Counted from the stretch's first letter, positions 49,595 to 60,670 are shown. The stretch is DNA of 64,000 bases from Salinivibrio costicola subsp. costicola ATCC 33508 = LMG 11651 (GCA_000565345.1 AQOF01000014.1:104-64103); one strand, 5' to 3'. Notes: generated by a model not told the origin, from the letters alone. Made by a program: numbers and translations.

Positions 49595-50496
49595 CTAGAA
49601 GCAGTGCTGAATAGCCAAATACTTATTGCGAATATGCTCAATCAATAAGCGTACCTTTTTCGGCGGTTGACGTGTAAACGGATAAACCGCGTAAATCCCA
49701 AGTTTTTTTCCCACTTGATCAGAGAACAGATCAATCAAATCCCCTTCGATTAAATCGTTATACACCAAACAGCGCGGCACATAAGCGATCCCATGGCCAC
49801 TCAACGCTCCCTGGCGCAATGCAATCGGGTTATCCGTAGACAGATTACCTGTCACTTTGATGACTTGATTTTTACCCTCGCCTTTAAACTCCCAATCACT
49901 CGCACCTGTGGTCTGATACGCGTATTGCAAGCAGTTATGCTGTTTAAGCTCAATGGGGTGCTGAGGCCTGCCGTGGCGAGCAATATAGCCTGGTGCTGCA
50001 CATACGACCCACTGAGAATCGAGAATATGGCGAGCGATAAGACTCGAGTCTTCCAAGTACCTGTACGGATCACTAAATCGAAGCCTTCATCAATCAAATC
50101 GACGAAGCGGTTGTTCAAAGACATATCAATATTCAAGCCGGGATATTGACCACAAAACTCAGCGACCGCTTCGGCTAACAATAACTCACCCGAGATTGTC
50201 GGGACGGATATCTTTATCTGCCCAGTAATCGCTTCTCCAAGTCCTGCAACAGCATCAAACGCTTCATCAGCGGCCTGCTTCACAGTTTTTGCACCTTGGT
50301 ACAAGGTACGCCCTGCATCAGTAAGGGTCAGTTTGCGCGTTGTACGGTACAAAAGCTGCACGCCTAAGCCTTCTTCAAGCTTTTTAACACGTTTGCTAAC
50401 TACGGAATTTGTCAGGGAATTTATTTCCGCGACCTTACTAAAAGAACCATACTCAACAACTTGAGCAAAAAGAACGAGATCATCTGTTTTAGGCAT
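49595..50496 (-). CDS. LysR-family regulator divergent from the lactate genes (frame broken once)
   Basis: A 300-residue LysR regulator: an N-terminal winged HTH (about residues 5-64, VVEYGSFSKVAEINSLTNSVVSKRVKKLEE) and an effector domain. The frame breaks near 50058-50063; one base restores VIRTGYLEDSSLIARHILDSQ. It is transcribed away from the lactate permease across 178 bp, the usual layout of a regulator with its target, so it probably controls lactate transport and dld. The effector is not known. Confidence 0.85.
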
Positions 50497-50674
50497 ATTG
50501 TGTCAGTAATGGAAGTAATTATTTTCATTATTTCCATATATCAGAGAAATGTAAACGCGTAATGTCACACCTTGTTAACATTACGTCACCGAGCTGTCAG
50601 CAAAATAACAACACATGAGTGACGCCACTTTTTTACGTGATTTAACGGAAGAGACGCCTAACTAAGGAATACTT

Positions 50675-52365
50675 ATGACAGATACCCTCTACGCCCTCGT
50701 TGCGTTCTCACCCATTGTGGTGGCTGCTATTTTACTGGTGGGGTTAAACTGGCCTGCCAAAAAGGCGATGCCGGTTGCCTTTATCATGACAGTCTTGATC
50801 GCACTATTCCAGTGGCAAATGAGCGCAGCCCGCGTATCGGCCTCTATTGCCCAAGGACTCATTATCACCGCCGCTGTCCTGTGGATCGTGTTTGGTGCCA
50901 TCCTTTTACTTAACACGTTAAAGCACACAGGCGCGATCACCGTGATTCGAAATGGTTTTACCACTATCTCGGACGACAGGCGAATACAAGCCATTATCAT
51001 CGCTTGGTGTTTCGGCTCTTTTATTGAGGGAGCATCTGGGTTTGGGACACCTGCTGCAATTGCCGCGCCACTCTTGGTTGCCATCGGTTTCCCTGCGCTT
51101 GCAGCGGTAGTGGTCGGCATGATGATCCAGTCAACCCCTGTGTCATTCGGCGCCGTGGGGACCCCCATTATCGTCGGGGTTAATAAAGGATTAGACAGTC
51201 ATGCTATTGGTCAGACCCTCACCGCCAACGGCAGCGATTGGGCCACCTACTTACAGGCAATTACCACGCAAGTCTCGTTTATTCATGCGGTGATCGGCAC
51301 CCTTATGCCGCTGCTCATGGCTATGATGCTGACCCGTTTTTTTGGAAAAAATAAAAGCTGGAAAGAAGGCTTGGCGGTCGCGCCTTTTGCAATTTTTGCT
51401 GGTTTAGCCTTTACGGTTCCCTACGCGCTCACCGGCTGGCTGCTCGGCCCGGAGTTTCCATCACTACTCGGCGGGCTCGTCGGTATTGTGCTGGTCACGA
51501 TAGCCGCGCGGAAAGGATTTCTTGTTCCTAAGACGCAGTGGGACTTTGATGATGAATCCACGTGGCCGACACATTGGCTAGGATCATTAAAAATGGACCT
51601 TAAAATCCAAGATAAACCCATGAGCATGGCAATGGCTTGGACGCCTATATACTATTAGCTGTCTTCTTAGTGATTAGCCGCGTCAGCCCAACCGTTAAAA
51701 CCGCACTCACGGATGTGAGCTTAAGTTTCACCACTCTGTTTGGTGAAACGGGCATTAATGCCGCCATTCAGCCTTTATATCTCCCTGGGGGCATTCTGGC
51801 ATTTGTGGCCTTACTCGCCGTCTTATTACAAGCTCGTCAATTAGCCCCACTAATGACAGCTGCACGCGAGTCGAGTAAAACACTGATCGGCGCCGGCTTT
51901 GTCTTGGTCTTTACGATTCCAATGGTGCGTATTTTTATCAACTCAGGCGTGAACGGTGCCGAACTCGTCAGTATGCCCGTGATGACCGCACGATTTGCCG
52001 CTGATCTGGTCGGCGATGGCTTCCCAGCGCTGAGTGCAACAATTGGCGCATTAGGCGCATTTATTGCCGGTTCAAACACCGTTTCGAACATGATGTTTAG
52101 TCAATTTCAGTTTGAAGTCGCACAGACCCTGGGCGCATCGACGGTGGTTGTCATTGCTCTACAGGCCGTTGGCGCGGCCGCTGGCAATATGATTGCAATA
52201 CACAACGTCGTCGCTGCCTCTGCAACCGTTGGCTTACTTGGGCGAGAAGGCGCGACGCTCAGAAAAACGATTTTACCCACGCTGTATTATTTAGTCGCGG
52301 CCGGCATTATTGGCATTATATTGGTGAACATACTGCAATTTGCTGATGTGCTCACTGTAGCGTAA
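50675..52365 (+). CDS. lldP: L-lactate permease family transporter (frame broken once)
   Basis: A member of the LldP/GlcA lactate permease family with about 12 membrane helices, importing lactate with protons. Family motifs are [19 protein letters not shown] near residue 115 and [13 protein letters not shown] in the second half. The frame breaks near 51643; one base restores [19 protein letters not shown]. The repaired protein is 563 residues. A D-lactate dehydrogenase gene follows 100 bp later, so D-lactate may be the main substrate here. Confidence 0.92.
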
Positions 52366-52376
52366 TCTCAATCCAT

Positions 52377-52399
52377 CAGGCCGAGCGTCTCTCGGCCTG
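52377..52399 (+). repeat. Hairpin between the permease gene and dld
   Basis: CAGGCCGAG (52377-52385) and CTCGGCCTG (52391-52399) form a perfect 9-bp stem without a T-run. It may modulate dld expression within the operon or act as a leaky terminator. Confidence 0.55.
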
Positions 52400-52465
52400 C
52401 CTCACCACAAGCGGGCCAGCTAGGCTGACCCCCAGCCTTTGTAAACATGAAGGAAAGGAACGCTT

Positions 52466-54277
52466 ATGAATACCCCATCACGTTTGTCGTCAACCCAGCA
52501 GCAAACTTTTCTCTCGACGTTGACGGACATCGTGGGCAAAGACAACCTCCTTACCGATAAAAGCCAAACCCAGCACTATCGCATGGGGTGGCGCTCTGGG
52601 GGCGGATCGGCACTGGCCGTGATCTTTCCAACCTCGTTAGTGATGCAATGGCGCGTGCTACAAGCTTGTGTTGCAGCCGATGTGGTCATGATTATGCAAG
52701 CGGCTAACACGGGGTTAACCGAGGGCTCTACGCCCAAAGGGGATGACTATGATCGTGATGTCGTTATTATCAACACCACCCGCCTCGACGGATTACAATT
52801 GATTGATGATGGCAAGCAAGTGATCAGTTTCCCTGGCACCACACTGCATCACTTAGAGAAAACGTTGCGTCCCCACCATCGAGCGCCTCACTCGGTCATC
52901 GGCTCGTCGTGTATTGGCGCCTCAATTGTCGGCGGCGTGGCGAACAACTCAGGGGGAGCGCTAGTGAAGCGTGGCCCAGCTTATACGGAATATTCGCTAT
53001 TCGCGCAACTGACTGAACACGGTGAATTAGTACTGGTCAACCATTTAGGTATTGCCCTGGGTGACGACCCAGAAACCATACTCTCTCGCGTTGACAAAGG
53101 GGATTACCGTCGCGAAGACGTTGTGTTTGACGACCGTAAAGCCTCCGCCCATGACTATGAGCACATCTTGCGTGATGTCGATGCCGACAGCCCTGCTCGT
53201 TATAACGCAGATAAACGTCGCCTGCATGAAGTAAGCGGGTGTGCCGGTAAACTCGCTGTGTTCGCTGTGCGACTAGACACCTATCCTATCCCTGAGCGCG
53301 AGCAAGTTTTTTATCTGGGTACCAATGATCCAGATGTCTTCAATACGCTGCGTCGACGTGTACTGTCTGAATTGTCGCATTTACCAGAGGTCGGTGAATA
53401 CATGCACCGTGATGCCTTTAATATCGCCGAGCGTTACGGAAAAGACGTGTTTCTCGCGATTGGGCAACTGGGTACCGATTCAATCCCCAAGATGTTTGCC
53501 TTAAAAGCCCAGATCACCGCCTGGTTCGACAAAGTACCGCTGCTGCCTAAGTCCTTACCCGACAAAGTGATGCAGTATGCCAGTCAATTATTTCCTCAGC
53601 ATTTACCCAAACGCATGTTGGCATTTCGCGATCGATATGAGCATCACTTGATCGTGAAAGCCTCTGACGAGGGCATTAATGAGATATCCGCCTTTTTAAG
53701 CCGCTTTTTTGCCGAGCACCCAGACAGTGACTATTTTGCCTGTAATGCGGATGAAGCCAAAAAAGCGATGTTGCATCGTTTTGCCGCCGCCGGTGCAGCG
53801 ATCCGCTATCACATTATGCACCACCGGGATAGTGAAGACATTTTGGCTCTCGACATTGCACTAAAACGTAATGAAACCGAATGGCAAGAACACTTGCCCG
53901 AAGAGATTGAACAAAACATAGTGACAAAGCTCTATTACGGCCATTTCTTCTGTCATGTGTTTCACCAAGACTATGTGATCAAAAAAGGCGCAGACGTGGC
54001 AGCAATCAAAGCTAAGATGCTGGCGCAATTAGAAACCCGCGGCGCGAAATATCCGGCAGAGCATAATGTGGGACACCTTTATGCGGCAGAGCCCGATTTA
54101 GCCAACTTTTATCATCAGCTTGATCCAACCAACAGCTTCAACCCTGGGATCGGAAAAACCGGCAAGAAAAAGTACAGCACCGATTGCCAATGTCTTGACC
54201 ATCAATTGCGGCACCCAATCTCGGATACCGTGACCAAGACAGCAACGTCAGGCTCATCGACAACCGCATCTCACTAG
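52466..54277 (+). CDS. dld: Quinone-dependent D-lactate dehydrogenase
   Basis: A membrane-associated FAD enzyme that oxidises D-lactate to pyruvate and reduces quinone. It has 603 residues (E. coli Dld has 571), the excess being mostly a polar C-terminal tail. The FAD-binding region includes MIMQAANTGLTEGSTP and VIGSSCIGASIVGGVANNSGGALVKRGPAYTE; the C-terminal Dld-type domain has HNVGHLY and NSFNPGIGKTGK. It is expressed with the permease. Its terminator overlaps the 3' end of the converging ligase gene. Confidence 0.94.
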   Translation: MNTPSRLSSTQQQTFLSTLTDIVGKDNLLTDKSQTQHYRMGWRSGGGSALAVIFPTSLVMQWRVLQACVAADVVMIMQAANTGLTEGSTPKGDDYDRDVVIINTTRLDGLQLIDDGKQVISFPGTTLHHLEKTLRPHHRAPHSVIGSSCIGASIVGGVANNSGGALVKRGPAYTEYSLFAQLTEHGELVLVNHLGIALGDDPETILSRVDKGDYRREDVVFDDRKASAHDYEHILRDVDADSPARYNADKRRLHEVSGCAGKLAVFAVRLDTYPIPEREQVFYLGTNDPDVFNTLRRRVLSELSHLPEVGEYMHRDAFNIAERYGKDVFLAIGQLGTDSIPKMFALKAQITAWFDKVPLLPKSLPDKVMQYASQLFPQHLPKRMLAFRDRYEHHLIVKASDEGINEISAFLSRFFAEHPDSDYFACNADEAKKAMLHRFAAAGAAIRYHIMHHRDSEDILALDIALKRNETEWQEHLPEEIEQNIVTKLYYGHFFCHVFHQDYVIKKGADVAAIKAKMLAQLETRGAKYPAEHNVGHLYAAEPDLANFYHQLDPTNSFNPGIGKTGKKKYSTDCQCLDHQLRHPISDTVTKTATSGSSTTASH

Positions 54278-54298
54278 CCGCCGAACAACAAGCGAGTC

Positions 54299-54324
54299 AA
54301 GTCGCGCCTAGAGTGCGACTTTTT
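54299..54324 (+). terminator. Terminator of dld, overlapping the lig stop
   Basis: AAGTCGC (54299-54305) and GCGACTT (54315-54321) form a perfect 7-bp stem running into five Ts. The lig stop codon (54308-54310) lies inside the loop, so the two converging genes share their ends. Confidence 0.75.
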
Positions 54325-55164
54325 CTCGTATAAAGCGGGCAAAACGTGGGATCCCTTTATCCGTCACGCCGTTATAACGTACGACAATGGTCTGCCCCTT
54401 CTCAGGCGGGCGTTGACGCTGTTGATCGGTAAAACCAGAGCCAACGTTAAACACAGTGCCATCCGCCATCTGCACTTGGAGTGATCCCATCATTCCGGTC
54501 AAACGTCCCTGCCCCGGATTCATTCCCACCACAGACACATCGACTTCTTGGTACGCCTTAAGCTTGACCAAGCTATCAACGCGCGCGCCAAGGTATAAAC
54601 TCTCTGGATGATGCAGCATCAGCTCTTCGCCACCCGCCGTCGGTGATTTGATGCCAAGCGATCGGCCAGTGCTTGGTCATTGGCCACCGGCTGCTGCTCA
54701 ACCCACTGGATCACGTCGCCTCCTTGCTCGGCCAGACGTTTTAATGCCAGATAGCGCTCAGCAAAAGGGCCTGGATGTTGTGGAAGATCGAACACGTAAA
54801 AACCAATACGTTGCCAGTCACTGTCATTTGGCGTCTTATCAAGCACCGTTCGCAATACGGTTTGAAATTCACCGCGCCCAGCCCATAACTCCCCATCAAG
54901 GGGCACATCAGGCAAAGCTGCCAGAAACGATTGCGGTGCATGAATGGGGTTCCCCTGGCGCGTCAACAGTTCCGTGCCGGTCCAGTAGGCCCGAATGCCG
55001 TCTAGCTTCTCACTCGCCCAAAAGCCTTGATAGCTTTGTGACGCTAACTGCCCATCCACGCCGTGCATCAATGCCGGTGCCGATGGTGCACTCAATGATA
55101 TGGCCGGGGATAGCACACAAGCAGAAAGCAAACCAATATTGAGCCGGTTAATATATCGCATCAT
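54308..55164 (-). CDS. ATP-dependent DNA ligase, exported type (frame broken once)
   Basis: A small ATP-dependent DNA ligase of the Vibrio/Haemophilus type: a signal peptide (MMRYINRLNIGLLSACVLSPAISLSA), an adenylation domain with the KLDG motif (ASEKLDGIRAYW, the lysine near residue 53) and DGELW, then an OB-fold domain. The frame breaks near 54655-54661; one base restores ADRLGIKSPTAGGEELMLHHPE. The repaired protein is 285 residues. Such ligases act in the periplasm and are linked to DNA uptake in naturally competent bacteria (family knowledge). Confidence 0.88.
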
Positions 55165-55310
55165 TGTCCTCCTTATCGCATAAGGCTAAAGGCTAACCAG
55201 AATCTAAGCCTAAGCAGTAAAAGGAAGATGATTTTGGCAGTAAGCTAGCAACAGTTATTGTTCAGTAGTGAGGTTTGCAATGCATCGTGATAACTGACTC
55301 GCGGGCTTTT

Positions 55311-55946
55311 TTATGCCTGGTGGGAAAAGGCATAGATGAAGGTGCCATTTTTGATCACATCAATCACACGAGATGATAAATCAGTGGGTAATGCCGGGCA
55401 CCCCCAGCTTCGTCCAAGACGACCGCTTAGCTCAATCATGGCGGGATTGGCGTAGTCAGCACCGTGAATCACAATTGCCCGTTCACGCGCCTTATCATTC
55501 AAACCTTCAGAGAGGCCATCTAAGCGTAGCGAATAGCCGTGTTTGCCGTGATAGGTTTCCGCAGCACGATAAATGCCGAGGGATGTTTGTCGCGAATTGA
55601 CGCGATTAGAAAACGTCTTGGCATACAGATTCCCACTGTTCTTGCCATGCGAGACGTACGAACGAAAAAGGACATTACGCGTTTTGACATTAATCACCCA
55701 AAAGCGTTTCTCGGTCGACGGCTTACCATAATCAATCAACATCATCACAGGTTTGGCACTGTGATGCTGGGAAAAGTGACGGTAGGCATCGGCAAAAGCG
55801 TGATAAGACACCTCTCCTTCAAGGTGAAGGGATTGATATAGCCCACTGACGTCATCTTTAAAGCTGGCCAATACGGGATGAGAGATGCTCAACGTAAGTA
55901 AGCCCAACAGCCCAAGTCCCCAAGAGGGAAGAATGAATCGCATCAT
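55311..55946 (-). CDS. L,D-transpeptidase-like murein protein (YkuD_2 type)
   Basis: A secreted protein of 211 residues with a signal peptide (MMRFILPSWGLGLLGLLTLSISHPVLA). The C-terminal domain has YVSHGKNSGNLYAKTFSNR, HGADYANP and the active-site pattern SWGCPALP, in which the cysteine follows the SxGC rule of YkuD enzymes. It should modify peptidoglycan cross-links. I chose the ATG at 55946 behind AAGGAGC. Confidence 0.82.
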   Translation of the reverse strand: MMRFILPSWGLGLLGLLTLSISHPVLASFKDDVSGLYQSLHLEGEVSYHAFADAYRHFSQHHSAKPVMMLIDYGKPSTEKRFWVINVKTRNVLFRSYVSHGKNSGNLYAKTFSNRVNSRQTSLGIYRAAETYHGKHGYSLRLDGLSEGLNDKARERAIVIHGADYANPAMIELSGRLGRSWGCPALPTDLSSRVIDVIKNGTFIYAFSHQA

Positions 55947-56004
55947 GATGTGCTCCTTGTTTTGCCACTGCAATACAGGCTATCTAGTTAGCGTGCCTGT
56001 ATTG

Positions 56005-56039
56005 ACAAAAACAAAAACCGTGCCATAAAGACACGGTTT
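56005..56039 (-). terminator. Terminator of hrpA
   Basis: Read on the minus strand, AAACCGTG (56039-56032) and CACGGTTT (56022-56015) form an 8-bp stem and are followed by TTTGTTTTT. Confidence 0.8.
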
Positions 56040-56127
56040 CATTAGCTATTGATAGTTAAGTAATTTAATCAGCTCACCGCAGACCGACGTACACGCGCAA
56101 GTCGACGGTGGCAGAAGGTTGCCACAA

Positions 56128-59100
56128 TTAAAGCGCAGCCATTGCGTTTTTGATCCGCTTATCAGACACCGGGTACGGGGTACCCAATTGCTGAGCAAAG
56201 TAACTCACGCGTAGCTCTTCAATCATCCAACGAATCGCCTTCACCTCATCAGGCACCGGCTTTCCTTTTGGCAGCTTGTTATACAGCGTTTTATAGTCGT
56301 TCATGACCGACTCTATCTTGAGCATATGGTTACGATCGCGCGTCGGATCGACGGGTAATTTTTCTAGTCGACGCTCTATCGCCTTCATATAGCGCAAAAT
56401 ATCCGGCAGCCGCTCCCAACCACAGTCGGTGGCAAACCCTTTGTATATCAAGCCTTCCAATTGCGCTTTAATATCAGACATAGCAAATGCCATCGACAAA
56501 TCTACTTTGCCTTTCAGTTTTTTGTTGATAGTAAACGCATGCGTCAGGATTTGCTCAACGTGCTGAGCAATGTCGACCACTGTATCGCCTAGCTCTGCAC
56601 GCACGGTTTCTTTTAACGACTCAAACTCGGCCTCTTCCCAAGTAAGGCCGCCGTGCTGAGCAATTAATTTATCGACGCCACAAGCAATACAATCATCGAT
56701 TAAATACAGCACACGCCCATAGGGGTTAAAGTACAGTCCCAGCTTTGATTTGTTGGGTAAATGTGCATGAAGATATTTAATCGGCGATGGCACATTGAGT
56801 AAAATCAACCGGCGCTGTCCGGCCTGCATCGCTTTTAGTTGCTGATCTTCCGTTTCAAATAAGCGAATCGCGACGCTGTCTTTTTCATCCACCAGCGCCG
56901 GGTAAGCCTTGACTTCAAAGCCATGTTTTTTTTGCTGATAACGCGATGGCAAACGGCCAAAGTGCCATTGCGTGATCCCTTGCTGCTCAATGTCATCATC
57001 TGCCACGTCCGACAAGGTGGCCTGAACCTGATCTTTGAGTGACACTTTAAGCGCGTTCAGATCTTCGCTTTCCGCGAGAGTTCGATTTTTATCATCGACG
57101 ACGCGGAACTGCATCCGCAAATGTTCTGGCAGTTGGCTGAAGTTCCAGCTTTCACGCGCAATGGTCACCCCTGACATCTGCTTAAGGGCTTTTTCCATAC
57201 TATCTAGCAAAGGCGCCTCTAGTGGCGTCACGCGCTGTAAGATTGCATCGGCATAGTTGGGGGCCGGGACAAAGTTACGACGTAACGGCTTAGGCAAGGA
57301 TTTGATCAATGCGACAATCAGCTCATGACGCAGACCCGGCACATGCCAATCAAAGCCCTCTTCAGATACCTGGTTGAGAATCGGTAACGGAATATGCACC
57401 GTGACCCCATCATGATCTTGCCCGGGTTCAAACTGATAACTGAGCTTGAGTTTGACGTTATCTTGATACCAAACGTTGGGATAGTCTAACTCGGTGACAT
57501 GGCTCGCATCACCTTGCAGCAGCATGGCTTTTTCGAAATTCAGTAAATCGGGATCGTCCTGACGGGCTTTTTTCCACCAGCTATCAAAGTGACGACCACT
57601 GACCACACTGTGATCGAGACGCTGGTCATAAAAATCAAACAAGGTGTCATCGTCTGCCAAAATATCGCGGCGACGCGATTTAAGCTCTAGCTCTTCCACC
57701 TCCGCAAGCAGCTTTTGATTTTGACGGAAAAAGGCGTGCTTAGTCTGCCAGTCGCCTTCAACCAGCGCCGAGCGAATAAATAGTTCGCGGCTGAGCACAG
57801 GATCAATCGGGCCATAGTTTACTTTGCGGCTGGCAACAATCGGGATCCCGTATAAGGTCACTTTTTCGCTTGCCATGACCGCCGCCTGCTTCCGAGACCA
57901 ATGCGGCTCACTGTAGGTGCGCTTAATCAGATGCTGCGCCAAGGGTTCGACCCACTCGGGTTGGATCCGCGCGGCAATTCGCCCCCATAATTTGGAGGTT
58001 TCGACCAGCTCGGCCACCATCACCCATTTAGGCTGTTTTTTAAATAAGCCCGATCCAGGAAAAATATGGAAACGTGCATTGCGGGCACCTTGGTAATCGT
58101 TCTTCTCTTGGTCTTTTAAACCAGTATGACTCAACATGCCGGCGAGTAAAGCCATATGCACAGCCTGATAGTTTGCCGGCTCTTGGTTAAATGCGCTGTT
58201 TTGCTCTTTCATTACCTGGGTAATTTGGTAGTGGACATCTTGCCACTCTCGTACACGCAGGTAGTTGAGGTAGTCTTTTTTACACTGCTTGCGGAACTGG
58301 TTATTCGACAGCAATTGTTGCTGCTCTTTCACGTAGCCCCACAGATTGACATACGCTAAAAAGTCGGATTCTTTATCGGCAAACCGGCGGTGCTGCTCAT
58401 CGGCTTGTTGCTGTTTGTCCGCCGGACGCTCACGCGGATCTTGAATCGCCAGCGCGGCAGCAATCACCATCACTTCATTGAGTGCCCCATACTTAGGCGC
58501 TTCAATCACCATGCGCGCTAAACGCGGATCAATCGGAAGCTTGGCCAGGGTTTTGCCCACTCCCGTCAGCTGACGCTTGGAGGCCACTTGTCCGGATTTA
58601 ATTGCCCCCAGCTCTTCGAGTAAGCGCACACCGTCTTTAATGTGACGGCTATCAGGTGGCTGAACAAACGGAAAGGCTTGAATATCACCCAGACCAAGCG
58701 CCGTCATTTGCAAAATCACCGACGCCAGATTGGTTCGAAGAATTTCCGGATCGGTAAACTCAGGTCGACCTAAAAAATCGTCTTCGCTATAAAGGCGAAT
58801 ACAAATCCCTTCTGACACACGCCCGCAACGGCCCTTACGCTGGTTGGCACTGGCTTGCGAAATTGGCTCAATGGGCAACCGCTGTACCTTGGTGCGGTAG
58901 CTATAGCGTGAAATGCGCGCCGTACCCGGATCAATCACATACTTGATCCCCGGGACCGTCAACGAGGTTTCTGCGACGTTGGTGGCCAGTACAATCCGTC
59001 GCCCAGAATGAGATTGAAAAACACGATTTTGTTCGCCGGCAGAAAGCCGAGCATAGAGCGGTAAAATCTCGGTATCCCGTAACTGGCGACGTTGCAAGTG

Positions 59101-60021
59101 ATCGGCCGTGTCACGAATTTCTCGCTCACCATTCATAAAGATCAGAATGTCGCCTGGCCCTTCGGTGCAAAGCTCATCGACGGCTTCGCTAATCGCTTCA
59201 AGCTGATCGCGGTCGCTTTCATCGTCTTCAGCCAACGGACGATAGCGCACGTCAACCGGATAAGTGCGGCCAGACACCTCAATCATGGGAGCATTGTTGA
59301 AATGCTTAGAAAAACGTTCTGGGTCGATGGTCGCCGAGGTGATGATGACTTTTAAGTCGGGACGCTTTGGCAGCAACTCGCGCAAATAGCCGAGAATAAA
59401 GTCGATATTGAGGCTACGTTCGTGCGCTTCATCGATGATGATGCAGTCATACTGATTGAGATAACGATCATGCTGAATTTCTGCCAACAAGATCCCGTCA
59501 GTCATCAGCTTTACTTGAGTCGCATCTGACACCTTGTCGTTAAAACGCACTTTATAGCCGATACTACGGCCAAGCTCGACATCAAGCTCATCGGCAATGC
59601 GAGAAGCAACAGAGCGCGCCGCCAAGCGACGTGGCTGCGTATGACCAATGGTCCCTGCAACACCCAGCCCTAATTCCATACAAATCTTGGGTAGCTGAGT
59701 GGTTTTACCCGATCCCGTTTCACCGGCAATAATCACTACCTGATGGTTGGCAATAGCCTCGGCAATATCGTCTTTTTTCTGACTAACGGGCAATGCCTCA
59801 GGATAACTAATGGTGGGCGTGCTCGTTTGTCGCGATAAGACGCGCTGCATGCTTTGCGCCATATCCGCGGCGATTTGATCGTAAACGGCCTGTTTGGCAT
59901 CGTTTTTATTGATTTTCTGCGCACCGTAAATGCGTTTTTTAAAGCGAAAACGGTCTTGCAGCATACAATCGTTTAAGGCTGCAAATAGCGTGTCTGGCGT
60001 GTTGTGATGACGTGAACTCAA
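56128..60021 (-). CDS. hrpA: ATP-dependent RNA helicase HrpA
   Basis: A DEAH-box RNA helicase of 1,297 residues (E. coli HrpA 1,300), linked to mRNA processing and the rescue of stalled ribosomes. Motifs are GETGSGKTT (Walker A), IIIDEAHERSLN (DEAH), ITSATIDPERFS, TNVAETSLTVPGIKYVIDPG and QRKGRCGRVSEG (motif VI). The long C-terminal region includes the HA2, OB-like and DUF3418 domains. The frame is intact over 3.9 kb, unlike many neighbours. It is divergent from a TerB gene. Confidence 0.95.
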   Translation of the reverse strand: MSSRHHNTPDTLFAALNDCMLQDRFRFKKRIYGAQKINKNDAKQAVYDQIAADMAQSMQRVLSRQTSTPTISYPEALPVSQKKDDIAEAIANHQVVIIAGETGSGKTTQLPKICMELGLGVAGTIGHTQPRRLAARSVASRIADELDVELGRSIGYKVRFNDKVSDATQVKLMTDGILLAEIQHDRYLNQYDCIIIDEAHERSLNIDFILGYLRELLPKRPDLKVIITSATIDPERFSKHFNNAPMIEVSGRTYPVDVRYRPLAEDDESDRDQLEAISEAVDELCTEGPGDILIFMNGEREIRDTADHLQRRQLRDTEILPLYARLSAGEQNRVFQSHSGRRIVLATNVAETSLTVPGIKYVIDPGTARISRYSYRTKVQRLPIEPISQASANQRKGRCGRVSEGICIRLYSEDDFLGRPEFTDPEILRTNLASVILQMTALGLGDIQAFPFVQPPDSRHIKDGVRLLEELGAIKSGQVASKRQLTGVGKTLAKLPIDPRLARMVIEAPKYGALNEVMVIAAALAIQDPRERPADKQQQADEQHRRFADKESDFLAYVNLWGYVKEQQQLLSNNQFRKQCKKDYLNYLRVREWQDVHYQITQVMKEQNSAFNQEPANYQAVHMALLAGMLSHTGLKDQEKNDYQGARNARFHIFPGSGLFKKQPKWVMVAELVETSKLWGRIAARIQPEWVEPLAQHLIKRTYSEPHWSRKQAAVMASEKVTLYGIPIVASRKVNYGPIDPVLSRELFIRSALVEGDWQTKHAFFRQNQKLLAEVEELELKSRRRDILADDDTLFDFYDQRLDHSVVSGRHFDSWWKKARQDDPDLLNFEKAMLLQGDASHVTELDYPNVWYQDNVKLKLSYQFEPGQDHDGVTVHIPLPILNQVSEEGFDWHVPGLRHELIVALIKSLPKPLRRNFVPAPNYADAILQRVTPLEAPLLDSMEKALKQMSGVTIARESWNFSQLPEHLRMQFRVVDDKNRTLAESEDLNALKVSLKDQVQATLSDVADDDIEQQGITQWHFGRLPSRYQQKKHGFEVKAYPALVDEKDSVAIRLFETEDQQLKAMQAGQRRLILLNVPSPIKYLHAHLPNKSKLGLYFNPYGRVLYLIDDCIACGVDKLIAQHGGLTWEEAEFESLKETVRAELGDTVVDIAQHVEQILTHAFTINKKLKGKVDLSMAFAMSDIKAQLEGLIYKGFATDCGWERLPDILRYMKAIERRLEKLPVDPTRDRNHMLKIESVMNDYKTLYNKLPKGKPVPDEVKAIRWMIEELRVSYFAQQLGTPYPVSDKRIKNAMAAL

Positions 60022-60192
60022 GGCGATTCCTGCTTACTGCTTAATCTTTTAAGGCGTTTATCAGTGTCACAGCCGATAAATAAGGTTGATTGGTGTCGCA
60101 TCCTATCACAAAGTAAAAAGAATCAAACCTGCATAGGATTCGCGCCGTATTCTATGACAGACCGAAATGACTTCGCAGTAGGGAGAAGCGTC

Positions 60193-60657
60193 ATGCTTAA
60201 ACAGCTATTTAGTAAATTAGAATCTGCCTTTGCGGCCGATCTGGGGCAACAGGGCGATCAAGCAGGCTTATCACGGCATCAAGCGATGGCTGGCCTGCTC
60301 AGTGAAGTCGCCATGGCGGATCATGATATTGATGAAAGGGAGAAGGAGACCAAGAAAGCACGGATCTGCCAACTTTTATCGCTTGAGAGCACGCAAGCTG
60401 AATCGTTACTTGAGCAAGCACGACAACACAGTGAGCATGCAACGTCACTCTATGAATATACCGATAAATTACGCGATCTCGACCCGCACACACGGATTTT
60501 GCTTATCGAAGCCATGTGGTCGGTGGCTTACGCCGATGAAAACATCGACCCCTTAGAGGAAGCCGTGATTCGAAAAACGGCCGAGCTACTTTATGTCGAT
60601 CATGCTGACTTTATTCGCGCCAAATTAACGGTTATCGACAACGATGAACGTGACTAG
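60193..60657 (+). CDS. TerB family protein
   Basis: A 154-residue single-domain TerB-like protein with acidic helices LLSEVAMADHDIDEREKE and LIEAMWSVAYADENIDPLEE, which contain the metal-binding aspartates. TerB family members occur in tellurite and phage-stress operons, but this one is alone between hrpA and btuD, so its role is unclear. I chose the ATG at 60193 (MLKQLFSKLESAF) with GGGAGAAG upstream. Confidence 0.8.
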   Translation: MLKQLFSKLESAFAADLGQQGDQAGLSRHQAMAGLLSEVAMADHDIDEREKETKKARICQLLSLESTQAESLLEQARQHSEHATSLYEYTDKLRDLDPHTRILLIEAMWSVAYADENIDPLEEAVIRKTAELLYVDHADFIRAKLTVIDNDERD

Positions 60658-60670
60658 CAACGCGTGGTAG

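Noticed and set aside
57035..57256. Forward frame antisense to hrpA
   Set aside because: It is a shadow of a conserved coding region; several similar ones occur across hrpA.
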